From assembly GCF_043290135.1 (NCBI RefSeq), contig NC_134700.1:80935500-80999499 (forward strand): a stretch of 64,000 bases of DNA, in the 5' to 3' direction. The DNA comes from Rhipicephalus microplus (taxonomy: Eukaryota > Arthropoda > Arachnida > Ixodida > Ixodidae). How positions within the stretch are numbered: position 1 is the stretch's first letter; every line of letters starts with the position of its first letter. The notes beneath the pieces are model-generated. The model saw nothing but the letters and a program-made list of their open reading frames with translations, had not been told where the DNA came from and did no database searches. This document shows, piece after piece, positions 12,801 to 22,679 of this stretch. Both the position numbers and the translations under genes were made by a program.

Positions 12801-13111
12801 TTAAGAAGTCTGCACTAGAGATCTTTCGAACTTTTAAGCAGGAAATTGCTAAGGAAAGGATCTATGATAATACTCGGGGTAGTTCTCTACTGTTTGAGGC
12901 CAGGGCGGGAGTATTGCAAACCAAAACATATCGGGCCAAATACAAAGGGGTAGACAGGGTATGCAGTGCGTGTGGAGAGGAAGAAGAAACTGCTGAACAC
13001 TTGATAATGTTTTGTACAGGGCCTCACCCTATTGTTCAGGATGATGGCGCAGAGTTTTCAAAGCACTGGGGTTTAGGGACAGGGAGGGCAAAACAGACTT
13101 TAAGCGGGTAG
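9861..13111 (+). pseudogene. LINE ORF2: endonuclease and reverse transcriptase, broken
   Basis: ORF2 supplies nicking and reverse transcription for target-primed integration. An APE-type endonuclease is visible from NMPGGRNRLKWEEIEEQL (9970) through ILGDMNAHIED (10365), DLIICNT (10460), STIDYVL (10525) and SDQKHIKLNF (10615). The RT has KSTGPDGIQ (11330), FLDIKGAYDSV (11720), RRQGCPLSP-like GLRQGCPLSPLLF (11890), YVDD at 12043-12054 and KYKYLGVQI (12230). A Cys/His knuckle (CSACGEEEETAEHLIMFC) lies at about 12962-13015. Stops or frameshifts occur near 10205, 10860, 11465, 11757, 12004 and 12462. The protein is dead, but every expected block is in order. Confidence 0.9.
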
Positions 13112-13370
13112 AATTAACTAGAAGGAGGTTATCTGATTGGTGGCTTAATTCAAGGCATGAGTGAAAATTAAACCCTTCACTGCAAAGTACGAGTGCTCAA
13201 CCTCACTATTTAAAGAAAAAAAATAAATCTAGTTTTTGGTTCACTAAGTATTACGGCTTGGTGACGTTAGCCACCACCCAATCTAAAGGGTACAGCCATA
13301 TCAATCCATTCATCCGGTCACCTCACGCATTGCTTTTCATGCACTTCAGTGCTTTAATATTAGTAATAGC

Positions 13371-13541
13371 AGGGGTTTAACATCCCAAAAGCACCATATG
13401 ATTATGAGAGACGCTGTAGAGGAGTGCTTTGGAAATTCTGCCACCTGGGGTGCTTTAACGTGCGCCTGAATCTAGGTACACACACCTTAGTATTTGCGCC
13501 TCCACCGAAAATGCAGCCGCCTCGGCCGGGGTTCGATCCCG
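13371..13541 (-). mobile_element. Ruka-like SINE, 5'-truncated
   Basis: The minus strand carries the B-box-like segment (complement of gttcgatccc at 13531), the GGAGGCG block, TTAAAGCACCCC and the ATAATCATATGG tail block of the family. The A-box half is missing, so it is a truncated or variant copy. It lies 56 bp beyond the LINE 3' end. Confidence 0.78.
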
Positions 13542-13740
13542 TTACGTGTGCTTCCATACGTCGGATTTAATAGTGTCGAGTTTAATTGCTCACACGTCCG
13601 CAAAAAGCTTTCTGAATAGGTGTGTTCATACTGCACTCAAAACAAAACGTCAAAGCTGCAACGCACGATCCGAATACAGGTATTAATAAACTGGCCAAGC
13701 AGTCATCCCAGGGGAAACTGCTTACAGTTTTGAAAGCTCG

Positions 13741-13890
13741 GTTGGTGAGGAGGAGGAAATAACTTTATTAAATAAAAAAAAGCGGCAAGATGTGGAAGAA
13801 TTGTCTCCTTCCCCTAGGTGGCAACCATGAGTCCTTGAGCTCTGGCGGCATCCTCGGCTTGCCGAAGGACGTGGGTTGGTGAACGAATAA
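13741..13890 (-). mobile_element. 3' end of an I-like LINE (tentative)
   Basis: Read on the minus strand, the sequence gives a frame rich in Ala and Gly codons of the type RxAEDAARAQGL, then a short 3' UTR with aataaagttatttcctcctcc. That arrangement resembles the C terminus and tail of I-group LINEs common in ticks. No RT or RNase H motif is included, so the call rests on the tail only. Confidence 0.4.
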
Positions 13891-14265
13891 AAAATTAGGA
13901 AGGTTGAGGTATCGAAGGAGCACCTATAAACCCTAAAGTTTATTGTTATATTACTGCTATACATATATGGCACGTGTGTCACACAGCACCCTTTCGTCAC
14001 TTTCGAAATGCGCCACCGATATGCCCGGGTACCTACCGACTCCGTCGCCTACCGCTGCCGTGTTGTCTCCTCGTGCTTGCGCCCGTTTAGTTTTGCCTCA
14101 CGATGCAAGTTTGAGGGCTGCTAGTGAGGCAACTTGATTTAGTAGTCCCCAAAATGGAAGCAGAGCTTCAGGATGTTCTCTTTGCTCAACGTTCTTACCT
14201 AAAATTGAGAACGCACATTGCGATTTTTCGAAAAACACCGGTGTGTTTGGCTGGCGCTGATTAAC

Positions 14266-14288
14266 AAAAAAAAAAAAAAAAAAAAAAA
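14266..14288 (+). repeat. Poly(A) run, 23 bp
   Basis: An uninterrupted run of A. No attached retroelement body was recognised upstream. Confidence 0.95.
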
Positions 14289-14829
14289 CTACTTGAAACT
14301 CGGAGATATTTGTGGCTTCAGGTGTAACTTCATTCCGGGTAAGTGCCATAGCCAAGCTTTTACCTGCAAACAGAGATAGCTTACCGAAATACTGCACATA
14401 CAAACTTGTCCGTGACTACTGCGTGCACAATCAGCGTGCGAGGGACGTGATAAAAATCCTGTTTGGGATCATGGAAATTCGGGTATTGCATTGAAACAAA
14501 CTGTGAAAAAGGATGCGAAACAATATTAGTTCACTTAGAATTATAGCCGATTAGTTCAAGTTGGGGGTCAGGATTTTTAAAAATTGGTCAATTCATTCCC
14601 TAACACGGTCTCCATCATTTTCAGGGACTCCACTTTACATTAGCGTACAAAACAAGTAAAATGCAAGGTGAAAAAGGTGTCAGAACATACGCGAAAAAAA
14701 AGTGATGACCGGCATTGCCGTGGCACGCACTACGCAAAGTCTCTATCTGCCCCGCATAATATTTTCCTGGGCTGTTTCTACAAATTTCAATCGAAGAGGC
14801 TCAACATGTGCACTGTTTAAAACGACTGA

Positions 14830-14844
14830 GGGGGGGGGGGGGGG
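14830..14844 (+). repeat. Poly(G) run, 15 bp
   Basis: An uninterrupted run of G, followed at 15061-15070 by another G-rich stretch. It could form a G-quadruplex and is prone to slippage or assembly error. Confidence 0.9.
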
Positions 14845-15623
14845 AGCACTGCTACTTTGGTGGCCTGGGCCGCAGCAATATATTAATATCTTTCGTGAAC
14901 TTGCTTAGCTTTGCACGACTCGTTTTCGATGGTCGGAGCTGCTGCGCTTCGCTCATCCGCTCAAAATTGCGGTTCCAGAGACTTGGGGCTTTCACTTGTT
15001 CTTGGGCCGCGCAATTTGTAGTGTTTGTAGTGAAAGTGAGATAATGGGCCCTCATAGGTGGTGGGGGGGGGCAGCCGGTGCATGCGGTGGCTGGTATACG
15101 TGTCGCACATGTTGATTTTCTGGTCTTGTATCGAGTGAATAAACGAGGCCTTTCTGATCCGATGAGCTCGTTAAAGTACGACAACAAAAAAACCGCAATG
15201 CTTCCTTTTCAACATCGTACACAACAGATGACGAGCCCGAACAAACCGTGCTGCAGCATGCGAACTGCCGTAGGTACCCAAGGAGGTACCAGGGAGTGAC
15301 GGGAGAAGGCGACAATGGCGGAAGTGACATCACATGAACACTATGTATTATGCACACTGTGACAGCTTCGACTCCGTTATGCGCGCGGCACCGTTCTTGT
15401 TGATAGTTGCATCATGCAATTGTAATTATGTGGTTAAGGTGACAAAACGGCCATTCGATTGAGAAGCACGCCATAGCTAAAGACCTGGGAATAATTTTGA
15501 CAATCTTGGGTCCTTAAACGATTACGCGCCTGCCGAAATACTGCTGCTATGGCTGGGATATTGCCCTGTACAGTCAAAAGGAAACATCACTCGGCACCAC
15601 TGTCACACTGTAAGATGAAACCC

Positions 15624-15629
15624 TTTATT
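15624..15629 (-). terminator. AATAAA poly(A) signal for the THAP pseudogene
   Basis: The plus strand reads tttatt, giving AATAAA on the minus strand about 110 bp after the THAP frame stops. With the TATA box at 16721-16727 it delimits a compact minus-strand transcription unit of about 1.1 kb. Confidence 0.5.
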
Positions 15630-15738
15630 TACGAGCGCGCACACTGCAGTAAGCAGTAACACCGATCAAATTCATCGCCATTCCGTGGAATCATCAGTTC
15701 ACGATCACTTCATCACGGTGGCACCTTTCGACTGATTT

Positions 15739-16600
15739 TCACTTGCAGCTTTCTTTTTTTTTCGTTTTGCCTCTCAAGACTGGTTGGTACCCTTCACGAA
15801 AAAATGAAGTCGTGACAGCACGTAAATTACCACTTTCTTTGACACAAGATGCGCTGCGATTGAGCTCATGTAAATTGAAGGTACACAATGCTTGAGTAAG
15901 TGTTCCAGCAAAGCTGCAGTGCCTGTAGTGTTCGCCACCTTGGGTTCGTACATAGTCAGCAGGAAGGTCCGTCGATGAACCTGAATCAGTGGCCCCACCC
16001 TCAACACAGGGTGCTGCAGTTTTCTTGGGGATGGTAGATTCGACCGCCCAGTCCTTCCGCTTTGTAGGAGGTCTTAGATGCTGCGCTATCTTCGATGAGT
16101 AGCTTGGAGCGTTGGGCAGTAACATCGGCACAGCGCCCGGCGTTGGCTCTGGTCTCCTACAAGATATGCGAACTTCCTCGCCGTTTGTAACGTGCACGTA
16201 GGCTCCATGAACACATGAAAGCTCGAAGTGTAGCTCATATAAAGAACAGTTTTTGTTCAAGGTCCCATCCCTTCGATGTAAATTCTGTTCCCAAACCTTC
16301 CTTCCTGCTTCGCCTTTGGGTGCAGCGAAAAGCGACGGCTGCTCACTTTTTTTTCCAATGGTATACCCTGTTTTGCACCTAGGTGCAAAGCAGTGTCGTT
16401 GCCGCTGATGATTCGGATTTGCAGAACAGCTTTCGTTCAAGGTCCCATCCTTTCGATGTAAATTCTGTTCCCAAACCTTCCTCCGTGCTTCGCCTTTGGG
16501 TGCAGCGAAAAGCGACGGCTGCTCACCTTTTTTCCAATGGTATACTCTGCTTAGCACCTTGGTGCAAAGCAGTGTCGTTGCCGCTGATGATTCGGATTTG
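15739..16600 (-). pseudogene. THAP-domain protein with internal tandem duplication, probably inactive
   Basis: THAP domains are about 90-residue C2CH zinc fingers that bind DNA, found in transcription factors and in P-element transposases. The more downstream copy of the finger begins with HCFAPRCKTGY (16355-16395), continues with QPSLFAAPKGE and RKVWEQNL (the conserved P and W) and reaches YELHFE (16222-16239), then a GAVPMLLPNAP motif. In YELH the third zinc-binding Cys is replaced by Tyr. The upstream copy, produced by a 180-bp tandem duplication, meets a stop just after its own CFAPRC. The open frame (272 codons) therefore starts only at a GTG at 16557 with no good ATG. About 130 residues after the finger are basic and Ser/Thr-rich without a known domain. 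Confidence 0.75.
16241..16600 (-). repeat. Two tandem 180-bp units in the THAP coding region
   Basis: Units 16241-16420 and 16421-16600 align without large gaps at a period of exactly 180 bp (for example ggtcccatcc at 16261 and 16441). The period is a multiple of three, so the duplication itself keeps frame. Later small changes broke the upstream unit. Confidence 0.93.
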
Positions 16601-16720
16601 CCTCACTGTCTCGTGGTCAGCAAAAACATCGCCAGAAAAACTTTCGTTAAGCGGGCGTGCACACAAACAACAGGTCACTGAACAGCACTAGAGAAGGCAG
16701 AGCAGCGCAGCTACCAAGGG

Positions 16721-16727
16721 TTTTATA
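16721..16727 (-). promoter_or_regulatory. TATA box upstream of the THAP frame
   Basis: The minus strand reads TATAAAA about 120 bp before the first THAP-coding codons. Position and sequence fit a core promoter for the THAP unit; this is inferred from sequence only. Confidence 0.5.
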
Positions 16728-16932
16728 TCCTCCTTGGCAGCTACGGACTGGCAGGATGGACGGATGGATAGATGTGGCTCTATTCTGTAGATCGGGCGGC
16801 GGCTAACCCCACCTAGCCGTAATTATTAGTGAACTAACCACAAGATTTATCTTTTTTTTTTTGCCTTTAAATAGTAAAGTTGAAGACTGGTACTTTGCAG
16901 TGAAGGGTTCAATTTTCACTCGTGCCTTGACT

Positions 16933-17214
16933 TTAGCCACCAATCGATAACCTCCTTCTAGTTAATTCTACCCGCTTAAAGTCTATTTTGCCCTCCCTGT
17001 CCCTAAACCCCAGTGCTTTGAAAAACTCTGCGCCATCATCCTGAACTATAAGGTGAAGCCCTCTACAGAACATTATCAAGTGTTCGGCAGTTTCTTCCTC
17101 CTCTTCACATGCACTGCATACCATGTCTACCCCTTCGTATTTGGCCCGACATGTCTTGGTTCGCAATACTCCCATCCTGGCCTCAAACAGTTGAGAACTA
17201 CCCCGAGTATCATC
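16933..17214 (-). pseudogene. LINE ORF2 C terminus with Cys/His knuckle
   Basis: It encodes the last part of ORF2, including DDTRGSSQLFEARMGVL and the knuckle CSACEEEEETAEHLIMFC, matching 12860-13110 with a few substitutions (one Gly in the knuckle is now Glu). Reading stops on the right at the nested insertion. It is non-functional as a fragment. Confidence 0.88.
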
Positions 17215-17299
17215 ATAGAGAGGCGTCAAGACTGTCTCTGACCAAACTTGTTTAAATGATGCCTTAAACATTATTCACAATTGGTGTGCAAAATGGGAT

Positions 17300-18025
17300 A
17301 TGGAAATCAACCCTAAGAAGTCTGCCTGCATGACAGTCTCAAACAAGAAAACGCCTTTAATGTTTGACTATACAGTGAATACTAACCAAATCAAAAGATC
17401 TACCCAAATTAAATATCTTGGTATGACAATTACAGATACACTAAATTGGAATGCACATATTGACAATATCTGCGGATCAGCGCAGCGGAAACTTGGACTA
17501 CTGAGACGTAAATTAAGAGGTGCTCCTCCTGAGGTTAAACTTCAGGCGTACAAAACTATTGTTCGGCCTACCTTAGAATACGCTAGTATGATCTGGGACC
17601 CGCATCACCAATATCAAATAGATAAACTGGAGCGTGTTCAGAGGCTAGCAGCGCGATTTATTTTTTCCGTTTATGAGAGGAGGCAGTCAATAACAACCCT
17701 GCTCACTGAGGTTAAACTTCCTCAACTTGCCATTCGCCGAAAAATCACTCGACTAAAGTTTTTATATCAGCTTTACAACAATAAGCTCAATTTAAATTCT
17801 TCTCTCTATTTGCGTCCCCCAGGAAGAGTCTCATCAAGAACCAATCACCCACACGTAATTATGCCCTACACACCAAGAATTGACACGTTTAAAAACACTT
17901 TTCTTGTCAGAACGATTGTCGACTGGAACTGTCTTGCCGCCGATTTCTTTGAGAATGTAGACACAGTTGAATCTTTTGTTGGTAAATTAGAATTGTCATT
18001 GTATGATGCAGTTCCCACTCTGTAA
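17300..18025 (+). pseudogene. LINE reverse transcriptase C-terminal fragment, open frame
   Basis: The 241-codon frame lacks the RT catalytic core and holds what follows it: KYLGMTITDTLNWNAHID, then RRKLRGAPPEVKLQAYKTIVR, LEYASMIWDP and the domain around RRKITRLKFLYQL. This block order is typical of CR1/L2 and Jockey-like ORF2 after the YxDD motif. The frame is still open, which suggests a younger insertion than its host LINE. The ATG at 17300 is internal to the original ORF2, so no native protein starts there. Confidence 0.9.
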
Positions 18026-18052
18026 CAGCCCGACAGGGCTTACAGTATTGTG

Positions 18053-18054
18053 AA

Positions 18055-18101
<47 letters not shown>
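18053..18101 (+). repeat. (AAAT)n LINE tail
   Basis: About a dozen AAAT units follow the LINE stop codon and short 3' UTR. They are the 3' tail of the nested LINE. Confidence 0.95.
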
Positions 18102-18138
18102 ATAGATCCTTTCCTTCACAATTTCCTGCTTAATAGTT

Positions 18139-19017
18139 CTATAGATCAATTTGCTTCCTCCATTTTGTATCGACATTCTTCATGTACAAGTAGCTGAAAA
18201 CCTTCCTAGCCCAACGCTCCTCGCCCATTTCTCTCAATCGCGTCTCAAATTTTATCTTGCTGCTAGCTTCCCTACCCTCAAATGATGTCCATCCCATATA
18301 ACCTTGTACTTCATGATTTCTGTGCATTCCCGTGAGCTCCTAAAGCAAGCCTACCTATTCTACGTTGCTTAATTTCTAATCTTGCTTGAACTTCTGATCT
18401 CATGCACAAGACGGCATTGCCAAACGTCAAATCAGGAACCACGACCCTTTTCCACATTCTTCTCACATCATACCTATTGTAATTCCACAGTACGCTATTT
18501 TTCATTGCCGCTGCATTCCTGTTACCTCTATTCGTCACGTATACTTCGTGTTCCCTTAGGTACTCGGCCTCATTGCTTATTCATATGCCCAGATATTTGT
18601 ATTTATCTGTGATCTCTAGCGTGACTTCCTGCATCCTAAGCTCACAACCTTCATTATCATTAAAAACCATGACTGCTGATTTTTCCTTACCGAATCTGAA
18701 ATCTAACCTATCTCTCTCATTAGCGCAGATGTCCATCAATCTCTGCAAATCTTCCTTGTTGTCGGCCATTAGCATTATATCATCTGTGCACATTAATGCT
18801 GGTAGTGCCTGATCAATGAGTTTTCCTTGTTTGACGAAAGAGAGGTTGAAGCCAAGTTCACTTCCCTCTAATTTGGCCTCTAATCCTTGTAGGTACGTCA
18901 TGAATAACAAGGTTGACAGAGGACACCCCTGCCTAAGCCCCCGTTTCACCTCTGTGGGCTTGGATACCTGTTTTTTCCACTTTATAACTACCTTGTTACT
19001 TTTATATATTTCCTTCA
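18139..19017 (-). pseudogene. LINE reverse transcriptase, truncated, active-site change
   Basis: From 19017 down, the frame shows KSNKVVIKWKKQVSKPTE, GLRQGCPLSTLLF, then CTDD at 18779-18790 where the sister copy has YVDD (12043-12054), and KYKYLGI near 18590. A frame change near 18560 leads to the C-terminal part ending near 18139 (FEGREASSKIKFETRLREM). The Tyr-to-Cys and Val-to-Thr changes in the catalytic box and the truncation make it inactive. Confidence 0.88.
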
Positions 19018-19058
19018 CCAATCAGCTACCCCACCGCACCAATCAGCTACCCCACCGT
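19018..19058. repeat. Two tandem 20-bp units at the LINE 5' junction
   Basis: accaatcagctaccccaccg occurs at 19018 and again at 19038, directly at the truncated 5' end of the LINE. It may be target sequence or filler DNA made during insertion. Confidence 0.85.
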
Positions 19059-19644
19059 CATATATAGTTAATACAGGAGTTTCAAATGTGACGCACTTTT
19101 TTTAGGTTCCTGGCTTGTACGTGATTAGGGAGTTTACTGTACGCTAAGTTAGCGGGCATTGCGCGTCACTTCTCGATGTCCGCTCCTCCGCGGGATCGCA
19201 CATCGAGGCACCCTACTTAACAGAGCCCAAAAGCGGTTGACGTATGACGCATGCGCAGTAGCGCGAAACGCTAAGGCAAAGCTTATTTTCATACGCTTTT
19301 CGTAAACTCCCTATTGCCTTCGTCCCGCTTTGTACAAGATGCTCCTCATGCAGTCACCATATGCTTATATATAACTGTTCTACAAAAACTCTATTTCACA
19401 ATTAGTTTCACATTTATTTTGGTCATTCTAGATGAATTTCAATATGTTGCTCAAGTCCCCAGCTCAATTTCTTGCATGCATGACACATGTATCAAATATT
19501 TGAAATTTTGTGGGCACAAATGGCACTGAAAATGATCATCTGTAGGAAAGGCCATATCATTGTTAGACAGAATTTTAATGAGAACTAACAGACAGTACTG
19601 CAAAGAAAAGTAGAGGTGATGTATTAGTAGTAATTATAATGTAA
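19059..19644. other. No gene recognised
   Basis: A mixed stretch with a GC-richer part at 19150-19260. It includes gcatgcgcagtagcgcg. No coding or repeat similarity was recognised within the window. Confidence 0.5.
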
Positions 19645-19809
19645 ATGTGAAGAAAGAAAAGTGTATAAGAAGTTAACTTGCTGCTGGCGGGGACAAAACC
19701 TGCTACCTTCGAATAAAGCATCACAGCATTGGATGCATTACTTGAAGGTCGCAGGTTTGGTTCCTGCCAGCAGCAAGTTACCCTTTTGTACACTTTTCTG
19801 TCTTCACAT
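19645..19809. mobile_element. Foldback MITE, about 165 bp
   Basis: Arms of about 57 bp are inverted repeats of each other: the left arm starts atgtgaaga and contains aacttgctgctggc and aaaacctgc, and the right arm contains the reverse complements, ending tcttcacat. A loop of about 50 bp separates them. No coding capacity. The family is not identified. Confidence 0.82.
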
Positions 19810-20213
19810 CTGCATGCTTTCATGTCTACATAAGCGAGCTATAGTCAACTGTTGTTCATTTTCTTCTGAATACGATGAGAACTTCTACTCATGATATCAT
19901 TATATGCTTCTTATATAATGTAACAGCACACACCTTATTCGGTAAAAGTAATGTCAGCACTCTAATGTTAGTGCCAACATTGTGTCAGACCATACGACTC
20001 TTTAGGTGCCAGTCTAAGTCGACATGCCTGTAATCCCACTTTATGTGCATAATCGCTCAGTGAATTCAACAATGCCAATACTTCTTTCAACACATGATTC
20101 AAAGCAAACAAAATGGGTCTCACACTGCCACTTACTAACCACACTACTGTCTACTAGATTTCTAGTACACTGTAAGCACACTGCAAAACACTGAATCTCA
20201 CCAATGTGGGATT

Positions 20214-20532
20214 TGTTAAAGGAAGCATTCAGAGATGATTCAGCCATATTGCATGAAGTGTCAAGCCGCATGCTCCTTCGAAATACTTCGATTCTTCCTC
20301 TGTTTATGCTGTCCTCTTGCTCCTTATCTATGAACTATGAGCTGAAGTGTAAATTTGCGTTTGGCCGTGCAGTTCGCGGGACGCTCCACCGCCTCTGAAC
20401 ACTCTTACTCAGCGTTCCTACCTTCATGTAGCTGCACCTATTCCTGTACTTCAACGCTTATTAAATTCAGTCAATTCCTGTCAACAAAAGCCTATTGTTT
20501 CATTGGCCACTTGAATATTTACTTATAAAACA
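20214..20532 (+). repeat. 5' LTR of the gag-only element
   Basis: Starts tgttaaagg and ends aaaaca. It shares with the 3' LTR the blocks gtgtcaagc, tcgagctgaag-like gagctgaagt, gagacgctcc-like gggacgctcc and attggccacttg. Confidence 0.88.
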
Positions 20533-20574
20533 TGGTGACAGAAGTTAACCAAGTCTAATGTCAGCGCACCAGCC

Positions 20575-21575
20575 ATGGAGAATATTTATGAACCATCAAA
20601 ATTTGATTCCAAGGGCAACGCTGCAGAAAATAGTGTGCCTTCAAGCAGGGCTTCTCGTTGTACCTCAATGTAACTAGCACAGCCAGAGCACTATCTGATT
20701 GGCAAGCAGCTCTTTTTTTTATTGTCAGGAGCTCTTCAGTGCTTGATATATATACAACACTTTAGACTTAACAGAATTGACTGCAGAAAGACCAAACCTA
20801 GAATTCAACTATGCTCATGTCATCAACCTTCTCAACCTGCATTTCTTGTTGAAACACAATGAACAGTACTCGCAATATGTCTTAAGGGTTAAAAAGCAGC
20901 TCGAAAGCTTCGTAACTGATTTGAAGTTCCAAGTGCGTGACCGTGGATTTCGAACAAACTAGAAAAAATGATCCATGAGCAAGTCGTTCGTGGCATCTGC
21001 CATGAAATGGCTCGTGAAGGCATTCTCAAGCTATATGGTTTGGCACTAGAGAAGGTTGAAAAGGTGTGTTGAGCCTATGAAGCATTAGGAATTCAAATGA
21101 AAGTATATAGAGAGGGTACTTCAAAAAACAGAGAGTCAGTGCACGCAGTAAAGAAGTTCCTCCATCGCGCCAACACCAATAGTTAAAAGTTTGCTAAGAG
21201 AATGCCACAAAAATGTGCTGTACAAAAATAATAGTACTGTTGAGATGTTCATGAGCACAAATGTGAAGCGTGCCCAGCTTGGAAACAAACATGCAGCAAG
21301 TGCAATAAACACGATCACTTCGCAGCAGCTTGTCAAAGAAGCAAAACAAAAGCGGCCTGGCACTACTAGCGAGGATGAAACCATCCTGGCAATTGAATGG
21401 AGCCAGAAAAAGCTCCACCCTCACATTCCTTACAGTGAATAGAAAGTTGGTAAAATTTCAAGAGGGCAGCAAAGCAGCAATGGACGTTATTCAAGCAAGT
21501 CATGTGATTGCACAGCAAGTGGAACAGTGCACAACAACATTGAGAACAAAGTATGAAAGCGAAGTTCGCTGCTGA
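20575..21575 (+). pseudogene. gag with zinc knuckle, degenerate
   Basis: Gag is the structural nucleocapsid precursor of LTR elements. It opens at the ATG near 20575 (MENIYEPSKFDSKGNAAEN) with YLNVTSTARALSDWQA following in a shifted frame. Later come AERPNLEFNYAHVINLL (20780) and IHEQVVRGICHEM (20970), blocks typical of the gypsy capsid. A nucleocapsid knuckle C-x2-C-x4-H-x4-C is intact at 21292-21333 (CSKCNKHDHFAAAC). Past it, LTVNRKLVKFQ near 21430 looks like the start of protease, then similarity ends. Stops near 20680, 20870 and 20960 and several frame changes make it a pseudogene. Confidence 0.83.
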
Positions 21576-22007
21576 GGCAAAACTAAACAGGAGATCATCA
21601 CAGAAGACAGACAGCAGCATTGTGTAGTGTTTATAATCGTTAAAAAAATCTCATTCCTCTTACTGAAAGATAAACAATCAATGTGAAAGAAGAATGCAGA
21701 AGAGGCGAAAAGTCGTGCATTACCATGACAGACAAGCAAAAGGTTTATCATGCCTAAGGGAAAGTCAGAATGTCACAGTATGAGGTCGTATGAAGTTAAT
21801 TGAAGACAGCATTCCGAGAAGGAACCGAGTATTCATCAGGACAAGCCCATGCCTGATACAACACAGTGAAGTCAATCAGCCAACTATGGTGGCAGGTTCT
21901 CCAGAGCAAGTTGAGACTTCTACTGGACCTAGAAGAACCATATAGCTTCTAAAGAGGCTCGAGGATTTCATCATAGGGTATAGGACCGACTGCAAAAAAG
22001 GCAAGGA

Positions 22008-22315
22008 TGCTACAAGAAAATTCCAGATATGGCGCAGCCATCGCGTGCAGTGTCAAGCTACATGCTTGTTCGGAATTCTTTGCTTCCTCTTCCGTTTGTC
22101 TTGTCCTCCTCTATCAACTTCGAGCTGAAGTATCACGTTGCATATGGCCCTCTAGTTCGAGAGACGCTCCCCCCCTTCCGAACTTTCTCCCTGAACATTT
22201 CTGCCTCCATCTAGCCTCACGTATTCCTGTACCGCGACGTTGATTTAACTCAGCTAATCCCCATTAAGAAAAGCCCAGTGTTTTATTGGCCACTTGGATA
22301 AATCGTAACGAAACA
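22008..22315 (+). repeat. 3' LTR of the gag-only element
   Basis: Starts tgctacaag and ends gaaaca, followed by the target copy ggatt. Diverged from the 5' LTR by many substitutions, so the insertion is old. Confidence 0.88.
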
Positions 22316-22679
22316 GGATTGGCGGCAATACTTTACATAACACATACACAAAAATGATGCCATGAAGCATTACAAGCAACAACCCACCGCTGTCATGCTT
22401 ATGCAACTACAGTAAGCTATAGTCTAATATGGCAGAACCCAGACATGCCAGTAACGCAGTTGCCACATTACCGTCCATTTTTACAGGAGCTGCCCACATA
22501 GCTTTTGGATCCTCTGTACTAAATAGATGTGCCTGTGTTGGATTGGTGATAGTGACGAATGTGCTTGAAAAGGTGTGAAGTTAGATGATTATTTGGTGCC
22601 CTAAATATCTGCTAATGTAGTTGCATAACATGAGCTACACGTAGAAAATGAAGAACTAGCTGAAAACACAAGGAACAAC

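Larger units (their letters stand above)
8335..13315 (+). mobile_element. Nearly full-length LINE (CR1/L2-like), degenerate
   Basis: This is a two-ORF non-LTR retrotransposon of about 5 kb. A 5' UTR (about 8335-8787) precedes ORF1 (8788), and ORF2 with endonuclease and reverse transcriptase runs from about 9957 to 13110. The 3' end (13200-13315) ends in catcc-type repeats and is shared with the minus-strand copy at 16753, which fixes the 3' boundary. ORF1 with a zinc-ribbon-like start and SGNH esterase points to the CR1/L2 group. The Cys/His knuckle after RT is less typical of that group, so the clade call is tentative. Both ORFs are broken. Confidence 0.88.
13891..15601. other. No gene recognised
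   Basis: Moderately GC-rich segments (14000-14110, 15050-15110) alternate with AT-rich ones. Overlapping small frames on both strands show no domain. Only the homopolymer runs listed separately stand out. Confidence 0.5.
17220..18101 (+). mobile_element. 5'-truncated LINE nested in the older LINE
   Basis: This insert ends in an (AAAT)n tail and is flanked by ataga at 17215-17219 and 18102-18106, a 5-bp target duplication. It carries only the C-terminal part of ORF2. The structure is a classic 5'-truncated target-primed insertion. The same LINE group recurs at 36985-37650 with the same type of tail. Confidence 0.9.
16753..19017 (-). mobile_element. Second copy of the 8.3-13.3 kb LINE family, 5'-truncated and interrupted
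   Basis: The minus strand repeats the 3' half of the LINE at 8335-13315, including its 3' UTR and catcc-type end at 16753. It is cut at the 5' side inside the RT (near 19017). A plus-strand LINE at 17220-18101 divides it into 16753-17219 and 18102-19017. The two halves join cleanly when the insert and one copy of its target site are removed. Confidence 0.92.
20209..22320 (+). mobile_element. Gag-only Ty3/gypsy LTR retrotransposon
   Basis: The 2.1-kb element is flanked by a perfect 5-bp duplication, ggatt (20209-20213 and 22316-22320). Its LTRs run from TG to CA (20214-20532 and 22008-22315) and are clearly related but diverged. tggtgacagaag right after the 5' LTR is in primer-site position, and aaaaaaggcaagga (about 21994-22007) is a polypurine tract just before the 3' LTR. 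Between them only gag and the start of protease remain. RT, RNase H and integrase are absent, so it could move only with helper proteins, if at all. Confidence 0.9.

Noticed and set aside
16557..16557. Native start of the THAP protein at this position
   Set aside because: The codon is GTG within a frame reached after a frameshift; the ancestral start lay further upstream in another frame.
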